NCBI GenBank assembly: GCA_020426085.1
Contig: JAGQQP010000297.1
Coordinates: 1-5,739, forward strand
DNA: 5,739 bases
Reading direction: 5' to 3'
Origin: Planctomycetaceae bacterium
GTDB lineage: Bacteria > Planctomycetota > Planctomycetia > Planctomycetales > Planctomycetaceae
Under the pieces are notes generated by a model. The model was not told where the DNA came from. It made no database searches and was given only the letters and a program-made list of their open reading frames with translations. The position numbers were made by a program, and so were the translations under genes. Below, in pieces: positions 1 through 5,739 of the stretch; the first letter of the stretch is position 1; the number at the start of each line of letters is the position of its first letter.

Positions 1-86
1 CCAAATGTGGCTGGTCTCCCTTTGAAGGGATTACTTTCCCAGGTTCGGTTGAAGCAGTCTTCATTGAAGGCAAACAGGTTCGCTGA
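1..86 (+). CDS. pyrC: Dihydroorotase-like amidohydrolase, C-terminal end only
   Basis: The reading frame that starts in the third base is open from the window edge and ends at TGA (84-86), giving about 27 residues. It begins K-C-G-W-S-P-F-E-G and ends in a short beta-strand pattern, V-E-A-V-F-I-E-G-K-Q-V-R. From family knowledge, C-G-W-[ST]-P-F-[ED]-G followed by a 'G..v..tiv.G..v' strand is the usual C-terminus of class I dihydroorotases and close cyclic amidohydrolases such as allantoinase. Dihydroorotase closes carbamoyl-aspartate to dihydroorotate in cytoplasmic pyrimidine synthesis. The metal-binding core lies outside the window, so the exact substrate cannot be confirmed. The gene converges on the minus-strand secDF gene across a shared terminator. 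Confidence 0.6.
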   Translation, partial: KCGWSPFEGITFPGSVEAVFIEGKQVR

Positions 87-135
87 CAACCGACCGACCA
101 ACGCTCTCCACTTTAGAATACGAAATCGGAACAAT

Positions 136-172
136 AAAAAAAGGGCTCACCTGTTTCGGGTGAGCCCTTTTT
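136..172. terminator. Bidirectional intrinsic terminator between convergent genes
   Basis: A 9-bp GC-rich stem, GGGCTCACC (143-151) with GGTGAGCCC (159-167), encloses a 7-base loop. It is flanked by an A run (136-142) and a T run (168-172) that could extend the pairing. Read on the plus strand it ends in five T's, and read on the minus strand in seven, so it fits Rho-independent termination both ways. It lies 49 bases past the dihydroorotase-like stop and 22 bases past the secDF stop, exactly where two converging transcripts need to end. Confidence 0.93.
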
Positions 173-194
173 AAATTCCTATCTGACCTGTGCG

Positions 195-3170
195 TCAGTT
201 GCTTACACTGGCACGCTTCTGGCTCTGCTCAGTTGCCCGAGCTGTTGCACTACCAGGCCGATTCATCAACCAGAGTAGAACTGGACTGGCGATAAAGATC
301 GAACTGTAGGTACCCACAATTACGCCCAATACCAGACAGTAAGCAAATCCATGAATTCCCTCGCCACCGATAGCGTACAGAATCAGAACCACGATCAAAG
401 TCGTAATCGATGTCAACAAGGTACGGGACAGAGTCTGGTTCAGACTTTCATTAACCATGTTGGTCGTTAAGGCAGGGTTCTTACCACGTACTTCTCGAAT
501 CCGGTCGAAGACCACAATCGTATCGTTCAATGAATAACCAACAATCGTCAGAAACGCAGCAATCATTGGCAGATTGATTTTGAAGTCATTCAATCCCAGG
601 ATGGGCCCCAGGGCGGTGTCACTGAGATATGCCCCCAAGGCAACCATCCCCAGTACAACCAGGACGTCATGCACCAGAGCGGCAACTGCAGCCAGACCGA
701 AGGTAATTCTCTGGAACCGGAACCAGATGTAAGCCACAATCGCGATCAGACTGATCAGCATCGCCAGTAAAGCAGATTCCTGCATCTCGCTGGCCACAGA
801 GCTGTCAAAACTGTTCACTTCATCCAAAATGGCAGTCGTCTCCATCACAGTCTGCATGGTAGCCAACGCTGTTTTCAAATCTGCCTCCAGCAGGTCCGGG
901 CTGGCCTGCATGTTCATCTTTTTAAATCGCTTCTCGGCTTCTTCTTCCTTACTGTCAGCAACCCCCTGCAGTTGAAACTCAGGGATTCGATCGTATTTAT
1001 CTGAGCCATCGCCATTTTTGATGTTTGCAATGGCTTCTTTCAGATAATTATCAATGGTGGAAGTCTTTACTTCGCCACTGAAAGTCAGCGAGACTTCCGT
1101 ACCACCAGGAGAATCTTCACTGCCTGTCAGTTTTTTGACGTCACCATAATCCATAGTCACTTTACGCAACTTATGTGCGTCATCTTTGAAGGATATATTT
1201 AATTTATCACGAATCTTATCAGTTGCTTTGGCATCATTTTCACCCGCATCAGCATCATTTAAAGTAGTACGCAAGCGGAAGAAACGACCTTCAGATGCAG
1301 GGTCGTTCGAAAGTTCCAGTTGTTCCAGCGTAAGGCTGCTCCCAAACTCTTCCTGCAAGAGACCGCGTACATCGTCAATTTCCTGCTTGTCTTCAAACTC
1401 GAAAGTGACCATGGTACCGCCGGTGAAATCAATATCCAGGTTTTCCTGGCCACGAGTCACCACAACAATCAGTCCGATGACAATCAAAGCGATGGAGAAA
1501 AATCCGGCGATCATCTTCTTACCGATGAAGTCGACGTTGGTTGTCCCCACGATGCTCATCATCTTCAGATCGCTGATCCAGCGTTTGCGTTCGAAGATAT
1601 CAAAAATCAACCGTCCCACATACAGGGCGGTAAACATACTCATCACAATCCCGATGAACAGGGTGACTGCGAAGCCGCGCACCTGATCGGTCCCGATGAT
1701 ATACAACACGACGGCAACAATCAGCGTTGTCAGGTTGGCGTCAACAATGGTGGTGAAAGCACGCGAAAAACCGTTATTGATGGCCATTCTCAGGCTGGAA
1801 CCACGCTCTTTCTCTTCCCTGATTCGCTCAAAAATCAGCACGTTCGCATCAACGGCCATACCAATCGTCAGCACCAGACCTGCTAAACCTGGCAGGGTAA
1901 ATGTGGCATCAATAAAGGACATGCAGCCCATGACGAGCAGCAGGTTCAATGTCAGACAGATATTGGCCACTAGACCTGAGAACCGATAATAAATCAGCAT
2001 GAATAAAATCACGGCAACAGCAGCGATCAGAATTGCCTGTTTCCCTTTTTCCTGCACATCGCTCCCCAGCAGAGGACTGATAGAGAACTCAGAAACAGGT
2101 TCCGGTTTCAGAGGAACTTCCAGTGCACCGGCATTCAACACATTCAGCAGTTCATTCACTTCCTTCTGAGTAAAACGACCGGTGATAATCCCTTCGGTAC
2201 TGATCGTATCCCGGATACTGGGAGCAGATTGAACCATACCATCCAGCAGAACAGCCAGATGCCTTTCAAATCCGTCCTTACTGGGACGATTCTTTGAAGT
2301 CAGCTGTCCAAACAGACCTCCGCCCTTTGCGTTAAATACAAAACGAACAGCGGGAGCACCGTTCTGATCCGTCGTCTGGCTGGCTCGTACCAGGTATTTC
2401 CCGGTCACCCGCCGATCCTCATTGGGTTCGATCAGAATCAGAACTTCTTCACCCTGTGTACCGTCTTCGCGAGTTACAGGTCGGGCCACGATCTGATCAA
2501 CGCCTTCGTAATTGTCATCGCCTTTGACTTCACGCCAGCTGGCAATGACACGGCCTTCTTTATCGCGAATGTCTTTTTTATCGGGATTCTCCAGAGCTCG
2601 TGCCACTGCTTCCGCGTGATCGCGGTCTCGACGGTTAGCAACAATCGCAAACTCCAGACTTCCCAGACGGGTAATCAGCGACTTGATTCTCTGAACATCT
2701 TCCGAATCCGCACCGGGAACGATGACCTCAATCCGGTTCTGACCGACTTTGCGAACTGTGACTTCTTCCGTACCGGAAGGATTGATACGTCGGCCAATCG
2801 CACCGACCATCTGATCCATCACTTCGTTAGAGAGCTCTTTTTCACTCGATGATTCATCGACTTCAAAAACCATGTTTGAACCGCCGGCGAGGTCGATCCC
2901 CAGGCGAATGGCATCACGCCAATCATGCCCGTGAGTCACCTGCCAGATAAAGGGAGTCGCAGCGATCACAGCTGTGAACAGGACCAGACCAATTTTCTTC
3001 CCATAGTCCTTCATTTTCAGTGCACGGGCAATGACCACCCCCAACACAAAAGGTACTACAAATACGGCAAGAATAATCAATATGATAGTCCAGCCTGATA
3101 CACTTGATGGCGCTTTTTCAGTCACTTCCGCAGCAAAAAGACCTGCTGAGTGAAAATCAATCCCTGTCAT
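195..3170 (-). CDS. secDF: Protein translocase SecD-SecF fusion
   Basis: This 991-residue inner-membrane protein joins SecD and SecF in one chain. It assists SecYEG by using the proton gradient to complete export of preproteins. The SecD half has the L-G-I-D-L-A-G-G motif (90-97), a large periplasmic domain (about 98-375) and G-M-A-V-D-A-N-V-L-I (437-446), in which D441 matches the proton-pathway aspartate of the family. The SecF half has D-F-T-G-G-T (581-586), a periplasmic domain to about 796, the Y-S-L-N-D-T-I-V-V-F-D-R-I motif with D883, and N-Q-T-L-S-R with R916, the likely equivalent of the conserved arginine. The halves are joined directly by a short cytoplasmic segment (about 521-550). 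The ATG start has an AGGA (complement of 3179-3182) eight bases upstream. Oddities are an extra N-terminal membrane helix (about 27-50) and enlarged periplasmic regions; bacterial SecDF fusions are often nearer 740-860 residues. It is the last gene of the cluster, 111 bases after yajC. Confidence 0.97.
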   Translation of the reverse strand: MTGIDFHSAGLFAAEVTEKAPSSVSGWTIILIILAVFVVPFVLGVVIARALKMKDYGKKIGLVLFTAVIAATPFIWQVTHGHDWRDAIRLGIDLAGGSNMVFEVDESSSEKELSNEVMDQMVGAIGRRINPSGTEEVTVRKVGQNRIEVIVPGADSEDVQRIKSLITRLGSLEFAIVANRRDRDHAEAVARALENPDKKDIRDKEGRVIASWREVKGDDNYEGVDQIVARPVTREDGTQGEEVLILIEPNEDRRVTGKYLVRASQTTDQNGAPAVRFVFNAKGGGLFGQLTSKNRPSKDGFERHLAVLLDGMVQSAPSIRDTISTEGIITGRFTQKEVNELLNVLNAGALEVPLKPEPVSEFSISPLLGSDVQEKGKQAILIAAVAVILFMLIYYRFSGLVANICLTLNLLLVMGCMSFIDATFTLPGLAGLVLTIGMAVDANVLIFERIREEKERGSSLRMAINNGFSRAFTTIVDANLTTLIVAVVLYIIGTDQVRGFAVTLFIGIVMSMFTALYVGRLIFDIFERKRWISDLKMMSIVGTTNVDFIGKKMIAGFFSIALIVIGLIVVVTRGQENLDIDFTGGTMVTFEFEDKQEIDDVRGLLQEEFGSSLTLEQLELSNDPASEGRFFRLRTTLNDADAGENDAKATDKIRDKLNISFKDDAHKLRKVTMDYGDVKKLTGSEDSPGGTEVSLTFSGEVKTSTIDNYLKEAIANIKNGDGSDKYDRIPEFQLQGVADSKEEEAEKRFKKMNMQASPDLLEADLKTALATMQTVMETTAILDEVNSFDSSVASEMQESALLAMLISLIAIVAYIWFRFQRITFGLAAVAALVHDVLVVLGMVALGAYLSDTALGPILGLNDFKINLPMIAAFLTIVGYSLNDTIVVFDRIREVRGKNPALTTNMVNESLNQTLSRTLLTSITTLIVVLILYAIGGEGIHGFAYCLVLGVIVGTYSSIFIASPVLLWLMNRPGSATARATEQSQKRASVSN

Positions 3171-3204
3171 TCAATTAGTCCTGAAACGATACTGTTTTAT
3201 ACGG

Positions 3205-3219
3205 GCCGATTCATTCGGC
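3205..3219 (-). other. Small hairpin in the yajC-secDF gap
   Basis: A perfect 5-bp stem, GCCGA/TCGGC, with a 5-base loop lies 35 bases upstream of the secDF start. It has no T run after it on either strand, so it is not a normal intrinsic terminator. It may be a minor RNA processing or stability element of the yajC-secDF transcript, or may have arisen by chance. Confidence 0.3.
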
Positions 3220-3233
3220 GCTGAAGATTTAAG

Positions 3234-3251
3234 CTGACTGCTTCGAGTCAG
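3234..3251 (-). other. Second small hairpin in the yajC-secDF gap
   Basis: CTGACT (3234-3239) pairs perfectly with AGTCAG (3246-3251) around a 6-base loop, CGAAGC as read on the minus strand. It starts 30 bases after the yajC stop. There is no T run after it, so full termination is not expected. A leaky attenuator or an RNA cleavage or stability site that sets the yajC:secDF ratio is possible. That role is inference from position only. Confidence 0.35.
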
Positions 3252-3281
3252 ATACTGACGGTCTGTTCTATACTCTGGAAA

Positions 3282-3635
3282 CTAACTGGTCGTCTCTTTG
3301 GTTTCAACCTGATAGAGCCCCTGAATCGCACTGCGACGGACTTTGAGTTTCGCATTATCATCGATTTTCAAAGTCACTTCCTGCTCATTCTCAGCAATGT
3401 TGGCAATCGTGCCTATAATTCCGCCGATCGTCACCACCCGGTCATTCTTCTTCAACTGGCCCAGAGCGGCCTCACGTTTTGCCCGTTCTTTCTGATTTGG
3501 ACGAAACATGATGAAATAGAAAAAAATGACAATAACAATCAAAGGCAGAAACTGAATAAGCGGAGAAGGAGCTGGTCCTTCCTTTACGGGTGCTTCTTGT
3601 GCAAAAAGAGTGAGAGTCGCTAGGAAATTGTTCAT
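3282..3635 (-). CDS. yajC: Sec translocon accessory subunit YajC
   Basis: This 117-residue single-pass membrane protein matches YajC in size and layout. A short N-terminal segment leads into a hydrophobic helix (about 25-44, rich in I, V, F and Y). A positive stretch follows, R-P-N-Q-K-E-R-A-K-R (45-54), which fixes the C-terminal part in the cytoplasm. The compact C-terminal domain carries N-D-R-V-V-T-I-G-G-I-I-G-T-I (64-77) and K-V-R-R-S-A-I (98-104), both typical of the family. YajC binds SecDF and the SecYEG/YidC holotranslocon; it is usually not essential and its exact role is unsettled. The ATG is preceded by GGAAGAG (complement of 3642-3648), six bases upstream. The gene sits between tgt and secDF, its usual place in bacteria, and ends in TAG. 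Confidence 0.96.
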   Translation of the reverse strand: MNNFLATLTLFAQEAPVKEGPAPSPLIQFLPLIVIVIFFYFIMFRPNQKERAKREAALGQLKKNDRVVTIGGIIGTIANIAENEQEVTLKIDDNAKLKVRRSAIQGLYQVETKETTS

Positions 3636-3790
3636 TAAGTTCTCTTCCAGTGGATGCTGGATTCACTTCATAAATTAACTGATTGACTGTACTTAGGAAT
3701 AACCTACATCTTGTCGGGAGCTGCATTTCGCAGTGAATTCACAGTCAGAAAACTGTTTCCGCTTTGAATGATTTGGCCCAAACCTAAACA

Positions 3791-3812
3791 ATTTCAGGAG
3801 TTATCCTGAAAT
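3791..3812 (-). terminator. Possible weak terminator or attenuator after tgt
   Basis: ATTTCAGGA (3791-3799) pairs perfectly with TCCTGAAAT (3804-3812) around a 4-base loop, 15 bases beyond the tgt stop. On the minus strand it is followed by a T-rich but interrupted stretch, TGTTTAGGTTT. The stem has only four G-C pairs, so termination is likely partial. With the 192-base gap before yajC, it suggests that yajC-secDF may have its own transcription start or be expressed at a different level from tgt. Confidence 0.45.
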
Positions 3813-3827
3813 GAAGTAAGCTGTATC

Positions 3828-4946
3828 TTAGAAAGATGCGTTCCAGCGGGCAAGGTGAACCGCCCGAAACTCCTCAACTTGATCATTGAGAATTGCCTGA
3901 CGAAGATCTCGGAGCAGTTTCTGGTAAAAAGCGATATTATGCAGCGAGATTAAAATCGGCCCCAGCATCTCCCGAGACATGAATAAATGCCTTAAATAAG
4001 CCCGACTGTAGTCCCGGGAGCCTGGAGAATCAATCTCCGGATCCAGCGGACTGGGATCCCGGGCATGCTTCTGATTCCGCAGATTGACCCGCCCCTGGCT
4101 GGTAAATGCCATCCCGTTTCTGCCATTTCGGGTCGGCATCACACAATCAAACAGGTCAACCCCTCTGATAATGGCCTCAATCAGGTCGGAAGGGCGTCCC
4201 ACCCCCATCAGATAGCGAGGCTTTTCGACCGGCAACATCGGAGTGGTGAAATCAAGAGTGGAGTACATATCCTCAGGCTTTTCGCCGACGCTCAATCCGC
4301 CGATGGCATATCCCGGAAACTCCAGAGGCAACAGCCCCTCAGCCGAGCGTTCCCGCATTTTCTGATCCGTTCCCCCCTGAACAATCCCGAAAAGAGCCTG
4401 GTCATCACGTTTTTGTGCATCGCGACAGCGGGCCGCCCATTTGGTTGTACGATCTACCGCGTCCTGCATTTTTTCCAGCGGTACATCATGCGGCGGGCAT
4501 TCATCCAGACACATGATACAGTCAGCCCCAAGCTGTTCCTGAATTTTCACCGCTCTCTCAGGAGAAAGTTCGAATAAACTTCCATCGATGTGAGAGCGAA
4601 ATACAACCTGCTCATCATCCATTTTCGTCAGTTGCGCCAGGCTGAAAACCTGAAAACCACCACTGTCTGTCAGAATGGGCCCATCCCAGTTCATGAATTC
4701 ATGCAGCCCTCCCATCTCAGCTACGATCTCGGCACCAGGACGCAGGGCCAGATGATAGGTATTTGCCAGCACCTGCTGAGTCCCCACCTGCTTCAACTGC
4801 TCAGGTAATAACCCTTTGACTGAAGCCAGTGTTCCCACAGGCATAAATGCGGGGGTATCCACAATTCCATGGGGTGTATGCCACCGCCCCGCACGGGCTG
4901 AGGTTTTTGCATCCGTATGGAGCAGTTCAAAATGAAAATCAGACAC
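3828..4946 (-). CDS. tgt: tRNA-guanine transglycosylase, zinc-cysteine site lost
   Basis: This 372-residue cytoplasmic TIM-barrel enzyme is full length for bacterial Tgt. It exchanges guanine 34 of GUN-anticodon tRNAs for the queuosine precursor preQ1. Catalytic features are intact: L-T-D-S-G-G-F-Q-V (92-100) with D94, L-D-E-C (147-150) with D148, A-I-G-G-L-S-V-G-E (214-222) for base recognition, and [12 protein letters not shown] (263-274), where D267 aligns with the nucleophile (D280 in Zymomonas, from family knowledge). The zinc subdomain is abnormal: the three ligand cysteines are I305, S307 and S310, while the histidine ligand (H336) stays. The start is GTG (4944-4946), chosen because S-D-F-H-F-E-L-L begins just where the family does and a TAA lies six codons upstream; no clear Shine-Dalgarno sequence is seen. 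It lies 54 bases after the GspF-like gene. Confidence 0.95.
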   Translation of the reverse strand: MSDFHFELLHTDAKTSARAGRWHTPHGIVDTPAFMPVGTLASVKGLLPEQLKQVGTQQVLANTYHLALRPGAEIVAEMGGLHEFMNWDGPILTDSGGFQVFSLAQLTKMDDEQVVFRSHIDGSLFELSPERAVKIQEQLGADCIMCLDECPPHDVPLEKMQDAVDRTTKWAARCRDAQKRDDQALFGIVQGGTDQKMRERSAEGLLPLEFPGYAIGGLSVGEKPEDMYSTLDFTTPMLPVEKPRYLMGVGRPSDLIEAIIRGVDLFDCVMPTRNGRNGMAFTSQGRVNLRNQKHARDPSPLDPEIDSPGSRDYSRAYLRHLFMSREMLGPILISLHNIAFYQKLLRDLRQAILNDQVEEFRAVHLARWNASF

Positions 4947-5000
4947 GAGAGTATTTCTGTTTACTAGAAGAATCGAATCAATTTGCCGCCCGGACAGTCA

Positions 5001-5739
5001 TCAAACCTGCTTGAGCGCATCGTTCAAGATCCCCAGATACCAGAAAGCGATGCGGAAGACAACAAAGATGATAAATGCAGCCACTAAAGCCCAGACCAGC
5101 CAACCGAAAACAGCAGCTAATGCAGTCAGGCTTCGCTGGGCATCCTGCTGAAACTGCGGACTTAATCTTTCCAGAGTTTCCGGCACTGTCCCCGACGTTT
5201 CCCCGACATCCACCATATGAATGTATTCTTCTGTAAACAAGCGGGTTTCAGCCAGCGCATCCGCCAGATGCTCACCGTCATTGATGGCTGTATTGACCTG
5301 GGGAATGGCTGCGATAAAGGCACCATTGCCGGTTGCTTTCAGACTGGCCTCCAGAGAATCCAGAATGTTCATTCCCGCCTGCTGAGTCAGTGCAAATGCC
5401 CAGGAAAAGCGGGCAATGGCAAAGGAACGCATGCAATTTCCCAGTACGGGAACTTTCAGAAACAGGCTGTGAAAATACCGTTTTCCACCAAACATCCGAT
5501 CCAGAATCTGGTACAAAATATACAGAGCAAACAGTGATCCGAATGTGCAGGTAAGCCAGATCAAGGCACCGGAAGGGCCTGATAATCCAAGCCCCAGAAT
5601 ATCGATCGGAGCGCCGCCCTGAGCGATTAATCCCAGAATCAGGATCATCAACGCGATGACCAGTAGCGCCACAATAAACTGAAAAACCGGCCAGGCAATC
5701 ATCCGCAGAAAATTTTTCCGCATCTGCACCAGGTTATCA
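5001..5739 (-). CDS. GspF/PilC-family inner-membrane protein, C-terminal part
   Basis: The frame stays open to the right edge, so the gene begins outside the window; the GTG at 5727-5729 is an internal codon rather than a supported start. About 245 residues are visible, against roughly 400 for a whole GspF. Counting from that GTG there is a membrane helix (about 12-36), a second (54-76), then a cytoplasmic T2SF domain with V-P-V-L-G (93-97), A-R-F (106-108), G-M-N-I-L-D-S-L-E-A (119-128), D-G-E-H-L-A-D-A-L (151-159) and V-G-E-T-S-G (175-180), and a last helix (about 204-232). These are family hallmarks. GspF/PilC proteins form the inner-membrane platform that couples the assembly ATPase to pseudopilus or pilus growth. 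Which machine this one serves cannot be told, as no other secretion or pilus genes are visible. The first two helices are separated by a short loop, discussed in the findings. Confidence 0.88.
   Translation of the reverse strand, partial: DNLVQMRKNFLRMIAWPVFQFIVALLVIALMILILGLIAQGGAPIDILGLGLSGPSGALIWLTCTFGSLFALYILYQILDRMFGGKRYFHSLFLKVPVLGNCMRSFAIARFSWAFALTQQAGMNILDSLEASLKATGNGAFIAAIPQVNTAINDGEHLADALAETRLFTEEYIHMVDVGETSGTVPETLERLSPQFQQDAQRSLTALAAVFGWLVWALVAAFIIFVVFRIAFWYLGILNDALKQV

Noticed and set aside
1320..1886. Plus-strand open frame of 188 codons inside secDF
   Set aside because: It lies fully antisense to the well-supported secDF gene, its product has no recognisable domain and an odd composition rich in H, Q and N, and it is explained by the codon pattern of the opposite strand. 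The same applies to plus-strand frames at 1186-1686, 1696-1989 and 2616-2852.
3188..3203. TATAAA on the minus strand upstream of secDF as a -10 box
   Set aside because: No credible -35 element lies at the right spacing, and the position close to the start codon gives no further support.
3472..3726. Minus-strand open frame overlapping the yajC start and leader
   Set aside because: It runs out of frame through the first part of yajC, which has strong family support and a good ribosome binding site. Its peptide has no recognisable features.
4065..4577. Plus-strand open frame of 170 codons inside tgt
   Set aside because: It is antisense to the conserved tgt catalytic region and shows no family features, so it is a shadow. 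The frame at 4590-4808 and those at 5217-5537 and 5333-5554 opposite the GspF-like gene were rejected for the same reason.
4947..5000. Possible promoter for tgt (TTGATT, 17 bases, AGAAAT on the minus strand)
   Set aside because: The -10 match is only three of six bases, and a chance match of this quality is expected in AT-rich spacer DNA. There is no other supporting signal.
5727..5729. GTG as the true start of the GspF-like gene, giving a complete 242-residue protein
   Set aside because: The frame stays open upstream to the window edge, no Shine-Dalgarno sequence precedes it, and the protein would lack the first T2SF domain expected of the family. A truncated view of a longer gene is the simpler reading.

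Overview
The window looks like a piece of a bacterial chromosome, probably from a planctomycete of the Gimesia/Planctomyces type. That placement is an inference. It rests on moderate base composition, a very long one-piece SecD-SecF protein with an extra N-terminal membrane helix and enlarged periplasmic domains, and an unusual short-loop GspF-family protein. No database search supports it. Nothing in the window looks mobile: there is no insertion sequence, tRNA, rRNA or CRISPR array.

Layout: the left edge holds the last 27 codons of a plus-strand gene, probably dihydroorotase, ending at 86. A strong symmetric hairpin with A and T tracts (136-172) lies between it and the convergent minus-strand cluster, and probably terminates transcription from both sides. 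The rest is read on the minus strand, right to left: the C-terminal part of a GspF/PilC-type membrane protein (5739 to 5001, cut by the window edge), tgt (4946-3828), yajC (3635-3282) and a fused secDF (3170-195). The gaps within the cluster are 54, 192 and 111 bases. A perfect 9-bp hairpin follows tgt, and two small hairpins lie between yajC and secDF.

The tgt-yajC-secD-secF order is a widely conserved bacterial gene neighbourhood. YajC and SecDF form an accessory complex of the SecYEG translocon and use the proton motive force to help pull exported proteins across the membrane. Tgt puts a 7-deazaguanine base into the wobble position of certain tRNAs. The GspF-like neighbour belongs to type II secretion or type IV pilus machines. 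It may simply be adjacent, although its substrates would also pass through Sec.

The most notable observation is that Tgt keeps its catalytic aspartates but lacks all three cysteines of the normally conserved zinc site (C-x-C-x2-C is replaced by I-x-S-x2-S), while the fourth ligand, a histidine, remains. The extra helix and enlarged SecF periplasmic domain of SecDF, and the shortened loop of the GspF-like protein, are secondary points. No new multi-gene system is visible.
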